DNA from: VRUE01 sp035997045
GTDB lineage: Bacteria; Actinomycetota; Thermoleophilia; Solirubrobacterales; 70-9
Length of the DNA stretch: 32,044 bases
Assembly (NCBI GenBank): GCA_035997045.1
Contig: DASYIY010000111.1
Coordinates: 1-32,044, forward strand
Reading direction: 5' to 3'
The notes under the pieces were generated by a model. The model saw only the letters and a list, made by a program, of their open reading frames with translations. It had not been told where the DNA came from and did no database searches. Positions 6,561 through 14,063 of the stretch are shown in pieces; within the stretch, counting starts at the first letter, position 1; every line of letters starts with the position of its first letter. The translations under genes and the position numbers were made by a program.

Positions 6561-7784
6561 TTGGCAGAGAGGAAATCACGACTGACGAAGCCGCTTGAGG
6601 AGTGGGAGGCGGCAGACGTCCTGGCGCTGGTCGAGGAGCGGGTTGAAGAGGGACAGCGGCTTGAGTTCAAGCGCCAACTCAACCTCGACACCACCAAGCA
6701 GCGCAGCGAGGCCTGCAAGGATGCGAGCGGCCTTGGCAATAGTCAGGGCGGGCTGCTGGTTTACGGCGTCCAAGAGGAAGAGCAAGACGACGGGCGACGC
6801 ATTCCGACCCGCGCCACGCCACTGAACGACGGCGATGCTCGTAGCCGCCTCGAGGACATCCTCGACTCGGCGGTGCATCCGCCGCTGAACATGGAGACCC
6901 GCCAAATCGAGACTGACGGCGGCTACTTCTTGGTACTGCGCGTCTTTCCGCGCCTCGGCGCTCCCCACATGGTCGACGGCTACGGCGAGATGCGCTTCTA
7001 CGTACGCGCCGGCTTGAAGACGCGCCCGATGAGCCAGCGGGAGATCGAAGCGGCCTTCGCCGAGGCGGCCCGGAGCGAAGCGCTTGCCGGCGAGCGGCTG
7101 GCGCGGCTGGAGCTCGCCGTTCTTCCCGAGGGAGTCGAGCGCGAGAGTACCGCGCGAGGGGCCAACCGCGCCCCCGGCCCCTGGCTTGGCGTCCTCACGG
7201 TCCCAATCGACGCACCCGATCCGCTGCTGCCGATGCAGAAAGCCGACAGCCGAGCCTTCCCCGATGACGGTGCCTATGGGCGGTGGAGTCACTCCGATCT
7301 GGGGTTGACCCTCAACTGGGATGCGGAGGGCTACCACGGCGATCTCTACGACGAGGACAAGCTGACCCGGCGACTGCGACTCTTCCGCAACGGCACCTTC
7401 GAGTGGGGAACGACGCTCGCCAGCCGAGCCGAGTCGATCCCCTCCCTTTCAATCGCTCAGTACATCCACGACGTGCTCGGCTACTTCGCGATTAGCTACC
7501 GCCGGGCGGGCTACTTCGGGCGAGTGAGAGCATGGATCGCGATCGAAGCCGGCGTCGGTAGCAAGCTCGGCCTCGACAGTGGCTACTTGGGGTTCGATTT
7601 GAAGCCGCTAAGTAATGCTCATCTCGAGTGGCGCGGCGACTACAGCGTCGACGGCCTGCTCGATGATCTGGCCGGAGCGACGCGGGGTGCGATGGATCGC
7701 ATTTTCGTCGCCTACGGACTCGCGAGTTGCTTTTACTTTGACGCCGAGGGAGCGCCGGTCGGGGAACTATGCAGAGGCAGCTGA
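6561..7784 (+). CDS. AlbA/Schlafen-type ATP-binding protein with unknown C-terminus
   Basis: A 407-residue protein. Residues about 14-175 match the AlbA_2 (Schlafen-like, divergent AAA-4) domain: RLEFKRQL at 34-40, GLGNSQGGLLVYGVQEE at 57-73, and a later RFYVRAGLKTRPMSQREIEAAF segment. Proteins with this fold bind nucleotides or nucleic acid and are often regulators or parts of defence islands. The last ~225 residues (from about 180) contain aromatic-rich beta-type sequence (PGPWLGVLTVPID, WSHSDLGLTLNWDAEGYHGDLYD) and no motif that I know. This matches a common architecture of AlbA plus a variable effector or sensor. The start is TTG 6561; no good ATG exists nearby in frame. It is the last gene of the island and stands alone in its transcription unit. 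Confidence 0.75.
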   Translation: MAERKSRLTKPLEEWEAADVLALVEERVEEGQRLEFKRQLNLDTTKQRSEACKDASGLGNSQGGLLVYGVQEEEQDDGRRIPTRATPLNDGDARSRLEDILDSAVHPPLNMETRQIETDGGYFLVLRVFPRLGAPHMVDGYGEMRFYVRAGLKTRPMSQREIEAAFAEAARSEALAGERLARLELAVLPEGVERESTARGANRAPGPWLGVLTVPIDAPDPLLPMQKADSRAFPDDGAYGRWSHSDLGLTLNWDAEGYHGDLYDEDKLTRRLRLFRNGTFEWGTTLASRAESIPSLSIAQYIHDVLGYFAISYRRAGYFGRVRAWIAIEAGVGSKLGLDSGYLGFDLKPLSNAHLEWRGDYSVDGLLDDLAGATRGAMDRIFVAYGLASCFYFDAEGAPVGELCRGS

Positions 7785-7860
7785 GCGCCGAAGGCTCCTC
7801 ATGGAAGCACTACCGAGGGCCTGACACGTGTCTTCTCGGCTGATCAGATCCTATGACTCG

Positions 7861-7880
7861 TTGGCCTTTTTATTGGCCAA
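7861..7880. terminator. TTGGCC/GGCCAA hairpin behind AlbA-type gene
   Basis: TTGGCC (7861-7866) and GGCCAA (7875-7880) pair around TTTTTATT. It lies 77 bp after the AlbA-type stop codon. A six-base stem is short. The same word recurs at 7873 and 7893, so it may instead be a protein-binding site. Confidence 0.3.
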
Positions 7881-7989
7881 ATAGCCCTTTCATTGGCCAG
7901 AACACAGCCCAACCTGGCCCATCGCAGCCTAATGTAACCTGACCAACTTTCCCAGCTGCAGAGCCATATTCAACCATTTAGAGCCATAT
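7872..7989. repeat. Two pairs of direct repeats, each 20 bp apart
   Basis: ATTGGCCA occurs at 7872-7879 and 7892-7899. AGAGCCATAT occurs at 7960-7969 and 7980-7989. Both pairs are spaced exactly 20 bp (two helical turns) and lie just inside the right 48-bp repeat. The arrangement resembles arm-type sites for a recombinase or excisionase, although no such gene is present. Confidence 0.5.
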
Positions 7990-8007
7990 GCCGCTCCGTT
8001 GATCAAA

Positions 8008-8055
8008 CGCCTCACACGCGAGAGGTCGCTGGTTCGAACCCAGCCGCGCCCATAG
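8008..8055 (+). repeat. Right attachment-like direct repeat (48 bp)
   Basis: An exact copy of 2683-2730: tRNA-Val from the anticodon stem through the 3' acceptor end, plus TAG. The 5' half of the tRNA is absent, since the preceding bases are GTTGATCAAA. It marks the distal junction of the island. Confidence 0.85.
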
Positions 8056-8066
8056 GACCCCCTATC

Positions 8067-8116
8067 TAGAGCCAAAAATCAGGGGTGGTTCTAACCCCGT
8101 TCAAAATTTGGCTCTA
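8067..8116. repeat. Nested hairpin just outside right att repeat
   Basis: TAGAGCCAAA (8067-8076) pairs exactly with TTTGGCTCTA (8107-8116). Inside, GGGGT (8082-8086) pairs with ACCCC (8094-8098). AGAGCC also appears in the two direct repeats at 7960 and 7980, so the same word brackets the att repeat on both sides. Confidence 0.5.
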
Positions 8117-8282
8117 CAGCTCGAATCGCAAGACCGAGCGACTCGCTTACAGCCCTGAATCTGTGTCCCGACCCGGCTAGAAGCCGAGCGGATGCGAGGT
8201 TCGAAGCGCGAGAGACAACTCGCGTCAAAGGTGCTTTGAGGAATCCAGCCGGGACCACCGCGGCTTCCGTACCCCAAGCCCC

Positions 8283-8738
8283 TCATGCGCCAAGGTCCCG
8301 CTGCCATTCAGCCGTTGGTTCCAATGGAAGGTTGGCGCGGAGCAAGACGAGCGTCCGCTCGACTACCGCCGGCAGCTGCTTTTTGACCTCGAAGTCCCAG
8401 ACGCGGAGGACGCTCCAGCCGGCTTGCTTCAGTTCGGCGTCGATGCGGCGGTCGCGCTCGATGTTCTTGGCGATCTTCTCGTCCCAGTAGGCGCCGGAGC
8501 GGCCGGGCTTGTGGCGGGAAGGGTGGCCGTGCCAGAAAGCGCCGTCGACGAAGACGGCGACCTTGAGCGCGGGCCAGGCTAGGTCCGGGGTGCCGGGCGC
8601 CGGCTTGTAATGGTTGCGCCAGCCGCGCACTCCAGCCGCGTGCAGGGCACGGCGGAGGGCGATCTCCGGCGTTGTGTTCTTGCCCTTGACCGCGGCCATG
8701 ATGCGCCTGCGTTGCTCCGGCGTGCGGGTATCGGTCAT
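8283..8738 (-). CDS. vsr: Very-short-patch-repair-type endonuclease (Vsr family)
   Basis: A 151-residue Vsr-type nuclease. In enzymes of this family the protein nicks next to T:G mismatches that arise when 5-methylcytosine made by the partner methyltransferase deaminates. Seen here: TPEQRRRIM at 6-14, E25, PD at 51-52 (the Mg2+-binding Asp), FVDGAFWHGHP at 63-73 with Asp65, His70 and His72 in the catalytic patch, and EKIAKNIERDRRID at 87-100. It has no cysteine at all, so the structural zinc site of E. coli Vsr is missing. It diverges from the methyltransferase gene with a 14- to 59-bp gap depending on the start used there, a standard arrangement. Confidence 0.9.
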   Translation of the reverse strand: MTDTRTPEQRRRIMAAVKGKNTTPEIALRRALHAAGVRGWRNHYKPAPGTPDLAWPALKVAVFVDGAFWHGHPSRHKPGRSGAYWDEKIAKNIERDRRIDAELKQAGWSVLRVWDFEVKKQLPAVVERTLVLLRANLPLEPTAEWQRDLGA

Positions 8739-8797
8739 CGGGCGTCGATGCTATGCGCGAAAAGACGCCGCCGCGTCACTCTTTAGCCTGCAGGCTC

Positions 8798-10255
8798 ATG
8801 CCGACCGACTCCGATCCGAAGGGGGCCGGCCGACGATCTCGCTCGCGGCGCCCGCTCGCCGTGGATCTGTTCGCCGGCGCCGGCGGACTCTCGCTCGGAC
8901 TCGAGCAAGCCGGGTTCGACGTCCTCACCGCGGTCGAGTACGACCCGGTCCACGCCGCCGCACACGAGTTCAATTTCCCCCAGACAAAAGTGCTCTGCGC
9001 CGATATCTCAGCGCTCAGCGCCGATGACCTGAAAGCTGCCGCGCGCGCGGGCATGAGCGCTCACGGGCACGACGCCGAGGAGTGGGACGGCGAGTTCGAC
9101 CTGATCGCCGGGGGGCCTCCCTGCCAGGGCTTCTCCTTCATCGGCAAGCGACTGGTCGACGACAAGCGCAACCAGCTGGTCTTCCACTTCTTCCGCCTCG
9201 TCTCCGAACTGCGACCGCGCTACTTCGTGATGGAGAACGTGCCCGGAATGGCCAGGGGCGGCCACGCCAGCATCCTCGACAAGCTGATCTCGGAGTTCGA
9301 GGAGGCGGGCTACCGCTTTCCCGAAGAAGAGATGGAGGCCAAGAAGCACCGCATCCTCAACGCCGCCGACTTCGGCGTTCCGCAGGAGCGAAATCGTCTC
9401 TTCCTGATCGGCACCCGCAAGGATCAGGCCAAGACAGCCAGGCCTCCAGCGCCAACCGTCCACCCCGTCGCCAAGCGCTCTACCGTGGCGGAGGAGCGGG
9501 CCGATTCCGAGCTGCCCTGCGGACCGACCGTCTGGGACGCGATCGGCGACCTGCCCAACCTGAGCCGCTTCGCGTCGCTCTTCGGATCGGACACCACTCG
9601 ACTTTCTGACGCTGCGGTCGCTGCGATGGAGATCGCGGCCAGCCCCTATGCCCGCCGCCTGCGCGGCCTCGAAGCCGATCCCGACGATCTCTCTCGACCG
9701 CGCGACTGGGACCCCTCGAGACTGACTGGCTCGATGCGCACCGAGCACACCGAGAAGTCGATCCGGCGTTTCAGGGCAACCAAGCCCGGCGAGACGGAGC
9801 CGATCAGCCGCTACTACAGGCTCGACCCGGATGGCCTCTGCAACACCCTGCGCGCCGGCAGCGGCAGCGAGCGCGGTGCCTTCACCTCGCCGCGGCCCCT
9901 CCACCCCCGCCTGCCACGGGTCCTCTCCAACCGCGAGGCGGCACGGCTGCACTCGTTCCCCGACTGGTTTCGACTCCACATGACCAAGTGGCACGGCTTC
10001 CGCCAGATCGGCAACGCGGTCGCACCGCTGGTGGGGCGGGCGGTCGGCCATGAGATCGTTGTCGCGCTCGAGCTCGAGCCAGCGGTTCCCAGCAAGAGCC
10101 TCGCGCTCGGCGAGCCCCGCCTGGTCCGCCTCAGCATGAACGAGGCAGTCGCTCACTTCGGAGCGGACAGGGCCTCGATCCCGGCGCCGAGGACGCGCGG
10201 CGCAATCGCGGTCGCGGCGGCCGAGCCCGGCGCCCGCGAGCTCGTCGCGGCTTAG
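8798..10255 (+). CDS. DNA (cytosine-5)-methyltransferase
   Basis: A C5-cytosine methyltransferase of 485 residues from ATG 8798. It transfers a methyl group from S-adenosylmethionine to cytosine in a fixed DNA word. Motif I DLFAGAGG is at 23-30, motif IV GGPPCQGFS at 105-113 with catalytic Cys109, motif VI ENVPG at 146-150, motif VIII PQERNRLFLIG near 190, and motif X RQIGNAV near 410. The target-recognition region between VIII and X is about 200 residues. An upstream ATG at 8753 adds 15 poorly conserved residues and crowds the divergent vsr promoter, so 8798 is preferred. Vsr upstream and the convergent nuclease-like gene 6 bp downstream make it the M subunit of a type II system. The sequence specificity cannot be read from here. 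Confidence 0.95.
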   Translation: MPTDSDPKGAGRRSRSRRPLAVDLFAGAGGLSLGLEQAGFDVLTAVEYDPVHAAAHEFNFPQTKVLCADISALSADDLKAAARAGMSAHGHDAEEWDGEFDLIAGGPPCQGFSFIGKRLVDDKRNQLVFHFFRLVSELRPRYFVMENVPGMARGGHASILDKLISEFEEAGYRFPEEEMEAKKHRILNAADFGVPQERNRLFLIGTRKDQAKTARPPAPTVHPVAKRSTVAEERADSELPCGPTVWDAIGDLPNLSRFASLFGSDTTRLSDAAVAAMEIAASPYARRLRGLEADPDDLSRPRDWDPSRLTGSMRTEHTEKSIRRFRATKPGETEPISRYYRLDPDGLCNTLRAGSGSERGAFTSPRPLHPRLPRVLSNREAARLHSFPDWFRLHMTKWHGFRQIGNAVAPLVGRAVGHEIVVALELEPAVPSKSLALGEPRLVRLSMNEAVAHFGADRASIPAPRTRGAIAVAAAEPGARELVAA

Positions 10256-10261
10256 GACCTA

Positions 10262-11092
10262 CTAGCCGATTCCCTGCACCGGCGGCGTCAGGCGATAGAC
10301 GCCTTCGGTGACTTTGCGAAGCGGCGGGAAGCTGGTGTCGAACTCGACGATCCAGACCAGCCCGCCGGGAAGGGCCTGCACCCCCAGCGGCAGGACGAAG
10401 TCCGCGTCGGGCGAGGTCGATGCAACCCGTTCGGAGCCGCGCGCGATCTGATCGAGGTCGAGTTCCTCCGTCGGGCCCTTCATCTCGCAACTGACCAGGA
10501 GGTTGTCGCCATTTGTCAGCGCCCCGAGGTAGACCGCGTCGACCTCCGCCTTGCCGAGCTTGACGTTCGACTGCAACAGCTCGAGCCCGAGCAGCTCGAC
10601 CGAGCTGTAGAGGCTGAGGTGGGTGTGGACGATGTCGAGGTTGGTGACGACGTGCGTCAGCCAGGTCTCGTCGGAACGCCCGAAGGCGCGCGACGCCGGC
10701 GGCAGGCTGAGGCTCTGGACCCGGTGGGGGTTCTGCAGAAGCTCCGCCTTGGGCTGGTTGACGGTGAAGGCGGTCGACCGGCCGGCCGGCAGCTCGACGA
10801 AGCGGAAGCAGTTGCCCTCGCCGGGCTCCTGGATCGCCGTCCAGCCGGCTTCGACAACCGCTGCCGGGAAGGTCTCGTTGCGGGTCCGGGTGCGAACGAT
10901 GTCCTTCATGAAGTTGGCCGGATTGCGATCGGAGAGTCCCCCTCCCCACTTTCGAATCACATCCGATACCTCTTCCAACGTCACCACCGGATCGCTCAGC
11001 GAGTCGGTCGCCGGGTCGTGGCGCTCGCGGAAGAGGTTCTCTATGACCGCTGTCTTCTGGCTGGCCACGGCTAGATCGTTGCGCTTCCGCAC
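10262..11092 (-). CDS. Probable type II restriction endonuclease (PD-(D/E)XK-like)
   Basis: A 276-residue protein ending 6 bp from the convergent methyltransferase stop. I do not recognise a named family. Asp185 in KAEVDAVYLG and Glu203-x-Lys205 in LLVSCEMKG sit on two predicted adjacent beta strands, as in the PD-(D/E)XK nuclease fold. An N-terminal segment (GLSDRNPANFMKDIVR, 52-67) looks like a helical DNA-binding element. With the methyltransferase and Vsr next to it, the simplest reading is the cognate restriction enzyme, cutting the unmethylated word. The start is GTG 11092, overlapping the upstream small gene by 22 bases. GTG 11068, just after that gene's stop, is also possible. Confidence 0.7.
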   Translation of the reverse strand: MRKRNDLAVASQKTAVIENLFRERHDPATDSLSDPVVTLEEVSDVIRKWGGGLSDRNPANFMKDIVRTRTRNETFPAAVVEAGWTAIQEPGEGNCFRFVELPAGRSTAFTVNQPKAELLQNPHRVQSLSLPPASRAFGRSDETWLTHVVTNLDIVHTHLSLYSSVELLGLELLQSNVKLGKAEVDAVYLGALTNGDNLLVSCEMKGPTEELDLDQIARGSERVASTSPDADFVLPLGVQALPGGLVWIVEFDTSFPPLRKVTEGVYRLTPPVQGIG

Positions 11093-11355
11093 GACGGATC
11101 GCCGACTTCGTCCTCTTCACCCTGTGGAGCGAACGGACCGAGATCGGCACGAGCTTTCTCCACAAGGTCCTCGAGACCGAAGATGTCGACCATGTAGCTG
11201 GCCATCACCCAGGCAGCTCCGTACTCGACTATTTCGCCACTCAGGCCGCGCGCGGAGAGGGCAATCGAGATCAGCGCCTCGTCGAGCACTTCCTCGTAGT
11301 ACCGCGAGCCGGCCAGCCACTCAAAACGCTCGGTCAATTCGCTTCGGTGAACCAT
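11071..11355 (-). CDS. Small acidic protein coupled to restriction gene
   Basis: A 94-residue ORF from ATG 11355 (MVHRSELTERFEWLAGSRYY...). It is predicted mostly helical and ends with an acidic tail (PQGEEDEVGD). Its stop lies 22 bases inside the probable restriction gene, so the two are likely translationally coupled. It has no helix-turn-helix motif of the controller (C) protein type. The frame is open to 11613, but the upstream part is Arg/Ser/Pro-rich and overlaps the fic gene, so it is not used. Function unknown; perhaps an accessory subunit or inhibitor of the nuclease. Confidence 0.6.
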   Translation of the reverse strand: MVHRSELTERFEWLAGSRYYEEVLDEALISIALSARGLSGEIVEYGAAWVMASYMVDIFGLEDLVEKARADLGPFAPQGEEDEVGDPSCGSATI

Positions 11356-11419
11356 CGCGACCACCGTAGGCAGAGACGACGCGCCGGTGGTGCGCAGGAT
11401 CGAGCGAAATCGCGACGAG

Positions 11420-12520
11420 TTACGCGCGCCGCTGCGTCTCGATCGCAGAGGTCGCTTCGGCACGCAAACCCTCGCTGGCCCGGTAGCGGACACTCCGCCC
11501 CTGGCCCTGCTGCGCGACCAGGCCCGAGTCGAGCAGGCGGCGGAAATCGGCACTTGCCGTGGCCAGGGAGACCCCCGCCTCGGCGGCATAGCTCGCGCGG
11601 TTCGCGCCGCCAAGGAGGCTCTGCTCCAGGGCGATCACCAGGCGGTCGGGCCAGGCGCGGTCGCCGACCAGTTGTTCCAGATGGCTCCAGCGGGCTGCCG
11701 CTTCTTCGATCTGAGCGAGCCGCTGACGGGCCTGGGACAGATGGGCCTTCACACAGAAGGCGATCCAGCCGGAGGCGTCGCGCTCGGGTTGGTATCGGGG
11801 GCCATGGGCCTCGTTCAACGCCGCGTAGTAGTCGGTCGTGTGCTCGCCTAGGTACTCCTCGATCGAGCCGAACTCGGGTGACATCAGGCCCTCTCCCGCA
11901 AGGACCAGGGATTGCACGATGCGGGAGATGCGACCATTGCCGTCACGGAACGGGTGGACGGAAACGACGTGTAGGTGGGCCATCGCCGCGCGGACAACGG
12001 TGTGGGAATCGCGGTCACCGTTCTGCAGCCACTCGATGACTTCGGCCATCAACCCGGGGACTTCGCCGGAGTCGGGCGCCTGGTAGCGGATGCGGCCGTC
12101 GCTGCCGGTTACCCCGACCGGCCCACCGCGCCACCTTCCCGGACTCTCGCTGCGCTGAAAGGAGCACGCATCGAAATGCAGGTCGAGGATCACGCGATCG
12201 GACCAGGCAAAGGACGGGTCCGCAGCCATCACGCCGACATGGTCCATCGCACGGGCGTAACAGGCAACCGCCTGCCCGTTCTCGTCGTCGAAATCCACCT
12301 GTCGATCGCCGCTGACCAGCGCCACCGCCTCCCCGGGCGCCACGCTGAACCCCTCGATCGAAGTCGAGCCTTCGACAGACGAGGCCCGCACCTGCCGACG
12401 CAGCGCACCGATCCACGGCACCGTCCGACCGGCCTCGTGCCCAAGGGCGTCGCGGAGCTTGTCGAGCTCATCGAGCTGCGCCCGCAGCTCTGGCGTGGGA
12501 GTCGGTGTGGCTGAGATCAT
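11420..12520 (-). CDS. Fic family AMPylase-type protein with C-terminal winged helix
   Basis: A 366-residue Fic protein. The active site HPFRDGNGRISR is at 189-200, a complete Hx[FP]x[D/E]GNGRxxR motif with catalytic His189, so it should transfer AMP (or another NMP) from a nucleotide to protein hydroxyls. An N-terminal [S/T]xxxE[G/N] inhibitory motif is present as STSIEG (52-57), placing it among self-inhibited class II Fic proteins, with Glu56 as the expected gate. Residues about 300-355 (LVIALEQSLLGGANRASYAAEAGVSLATASADFRRLLDSGLV) look like a winged helix-turn-helix, so it may bind DNA. It stands alone downstream of the efflux gene, with a 26-bp palindrome 11 bp before its ATG. The target protein is unknown. 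Confidence 0.9.
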   Translation of the reverse strand: MISATPTPTPELRAQLDELDKLRDALGHEAGRTVPWIGALRRQVRASSVEGSTSIEGFSVAPGEAVALVSGDRQVDFDDENGQAVACYARAMDHVGVMAADPSFAWSDRVILDLHFDACSFQRSESPGRWRGGPVGVTGSDGRIRYQAPDSGEVPGLMAEVIEWLQNGDRDSHTVVRAAMAHLHVVSVHPFRDGNGRISRIVQSLVLAGEGLMSPEFGSIEEYLGEHTTDYYAALNEAHGPRYQPERDASGWIAFCVKAHLSQARQRLAQIEEAAARWSHLEQLVGDRAWPDRLVIALEQSLLGGANRASYAAEAGVSLATASADFRRLLDSGLVAQQGQGRSVRYRASEGLRAEATSAIETQRRA

Positions 12521-12531
12521 GCCTAAGATTT

Positions 12532-12557
12532 TAGACGATTAAACGTTTAATCGTCTA
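12532..12557. promoter_or_regulatory. 26-bp perfect palindrome upstream of fic
   Basis: The arms TAGACGATTAAAC (12532-12544) and GTTTAATCGTCTA (12545-12557) are exact reverse complements with no spacer. A further half site ATCGTCTA lies at 12566-12573. It is only 11 bp from the fic start codon, so a bound protein would block transcription or translation of fic. The AT-rich core and lack of a loop argue for an operator rather than a terminator of the preceding efflux gene. Confidence 0.65.
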
Positions 12558-12581
12558 GACACAGGATCGTCTAACAGATTC

Positions 12582-14063
12582 TCAGACCATCTCGTCGGCC
12601 AGCAGGCCTTCGCGGATCTGAAGTTCCTCGGTCGTCGGCTGGCTCGCCTCGGGTACCTGAACCCGGCGGAGAATGACAGCGGCGAGGACAATGCCGAGGG
12701 CGACGCAGCAGGAGGCGATCGTGAAGGAGAAGTGGAAGCCGCTGGTAAGGGCATTGGCCTGGGAATGGCCTGCGGCGATCAGGTCGCTGGTGCGGCTCGC
12801 GGCCAGGGTGCCGAGGACCGCGACGCCGATCGCCGCCGACATCTGCTGGGAGACGTTGATCAGGCCGGAGCCGAGACCGGCGTCGGCCTTGGGGACCTCG
12901 GACATCGCCAGTGTGATCAGCGGCATGAAGGAAGTGCCGGCGCCGAGGCCGAGGAGGAGGAAGGCGGGGAAGAGGTCGGGCCAGTAGGTCGCGTCGACGG
13001 GGACGCGGGCGAAGAGGATCAGGCCGGCCAGGGTCATCGCCAGGCCCGGGATCAGGGTCTGCTTGGCGCCGAAGCGGTGCAGCAAGCGTGGCGTCACTCC
13101 GACCGAGAGGGCGCCGATGCTGAGCGTCATCGGCAAGAAGGCGAGCCCGGTCTGGACGGCGCTGTAGTCGAGCACGTGCTCGAGGTAGAGGGCGCCGAGG
13201 AAGAAGGAGGAAAACATGCCGATCACGAGCAGGCCGCGGACGATGTTGGCCCCGGTGAGGCTGCGCGAGCGCAGCACCCGCAGCGGCACGATCGGGTTCT
13301 CGATCCGCGACTCGTAAACGCCGAAGCCGGCGATCATCGCCAGCGCCAGGGCGCCGAGCCCGAGGGTCCGCGCCGAGCCCCAGCCGTAATCGCCCGTCTT
13401 GACGATCGTGTAGACGCCAAGCATCATCGCCGCCGTGATCAGCACCGAGCCGAGGATGTCGACGCCCTGGCGCAACCCCGCCCCCTCGTTCTCCTCGACC
13501 AGGACCAGGCCGAGCCCGATCGTCAGCAGCCCGATCGGCAGGTTGATGAAGAAGATCCAGTGCCAGCTGAGCGCGTGGGTAAGCACGCCGCCGGCAAGCA
13601 AGCCGATCGAGCCGCCAGCCGAGGCGACGAAGGCGAAGACGCCCATCGCTTTCGCCTGCTCTTTCGGCCGCGGGAACTCGGTGACGATGATCGCGATGAT
13701 CACCGAGGAGGCGATCGCCCCGCCGGCGCCCTGGACGAAGCGGGCGCCGATCAACAGGCCCTGGCTGTCGGCGAGGCCGCAGAGCACGGAGGCCATCGTG
13801 AACAGCACCAGGCCGCCGATGAAGACCTTCTTGCGGCCGATCAGGTCACCGAGCCGCCCGGCCAGCAGCATGAAGCTGCCGAAGGCGATCAGGTAGGCGT
13901 TGACCACCCAGGTCAGGCTCGCCTGGGTGAAGTCGAGATCGCCCTGGATCGAGGGCAGGGCGACGTTGACGATCGTCGCGTCGAGGACGATCATCAGCTG
14001 GCCCAGGCAGAGCACGACCAGGGCAATCCAGCGGCGCCGGCCGCCGGCTTGCGGCGCGCTCAA
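12582..14063 (-). CDS. DHA2-family drug:proton antiporter (MFS)
   Basis: A 493-residue multidrug efflux permease of the EmrB/QacA (14-helix) branch of the major facilitator superfamily, exporting small hydrophobic compounds in exchange for protons. Seen: helix 1 motif D1 (LCLGQLMIVLDATIVNVALPSIQ, 19-41), motif A between helices 2 and 3 (GRLGDLIGRKKVF), motif C region (VASAGGSIGLLAGGVLTHALSWHWIFFINLPIG), and hydrophobic segments through to about residue 470. Its ATG overlaps the marR stop by 4 bases (ATGA), so the two genes form an operon. By this linkage the pump is very likely controlled by that regulator and induced by its ligand. Confidence 0.92.
   Translation of the reverse strand: MSAPQAGGRRRWIALVVLCLGQLMIVLDATIVNVALPSIQGDLDFTQASLTWVVNAYLIAFGSFMLLAGRLGDLIGRKKVFIGGLVLFTMASVLCGLADSQGLLIGARFVQGAGGAIASSVIIAIIVTEFPRPKEQAKAMGVFAFVASAGGSIGLLAGGVLTHALSWHWIFFINLPIGLLTIGLGLVLVEENEGAGLRQGVDILGSVLITAAMMLGVYTIVKTGDYGWGSARTLGLGALALAMIAGFGVYESRIENPIVPLRVLRSRSLTGANIVRGLLVIGMFSSFFLGALYLEHVLDYSAVQTGLAFLPMTLSIGALSVGVTPRLLHRFGAKQTLIPGLAMTLAGLILFARVPVDATYWPDLFPAFLLLGLGAGTSFMPLITLAMSEVPKADAGLGSGLINVSQQMSAAIGVAVLGTLAASRTSDLIAAGHSQANALTSGFHFSFTIASCCVALGIVLAAVILRRVQVPEASQPTTEELQIREGLLADEMV

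Larger units (their letters stand above)
2683..8055. mobile_element. tRNA-Val-bounded accessory island, no integrase seen
   Basis: About 5.3 kb lies between two perfect 48-bp repeats of the tRNA-Val 3' half. The cargo is an AAA+ ATPase, its coupled partner, a small membrane protein and an AlbA-type protein. I found no integrase, excisionase, relaxase or replication gene. It is therefore either a decayed element, a passenger moved in trans, or the remainder after loss of an integrase module. The 103-bp tandem copies at its left end and the tRNA-Arg-like remnant inside suggest repeated events. Confidence 0.7.
7785..8282. other. Non-coding right end of island and flank
   Basis: About 500 bp, visibly richer in A and T than the rest of the window, without a credible gene. 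It holds paired direct repeats 20 bp apart, the 48-bp tRNA-Val repeat at 8008-8055, and a hairpin just beyond it. I see nothing recognisable in 8117-8282. Confidence 0.6.

Noticed and set aside
8101..8307. Minus-strand 68-codon frame beyond the right att repeat
   Set aside because: Low-complexity translation, overlap with the vsr 3' end, and no ribosome site.
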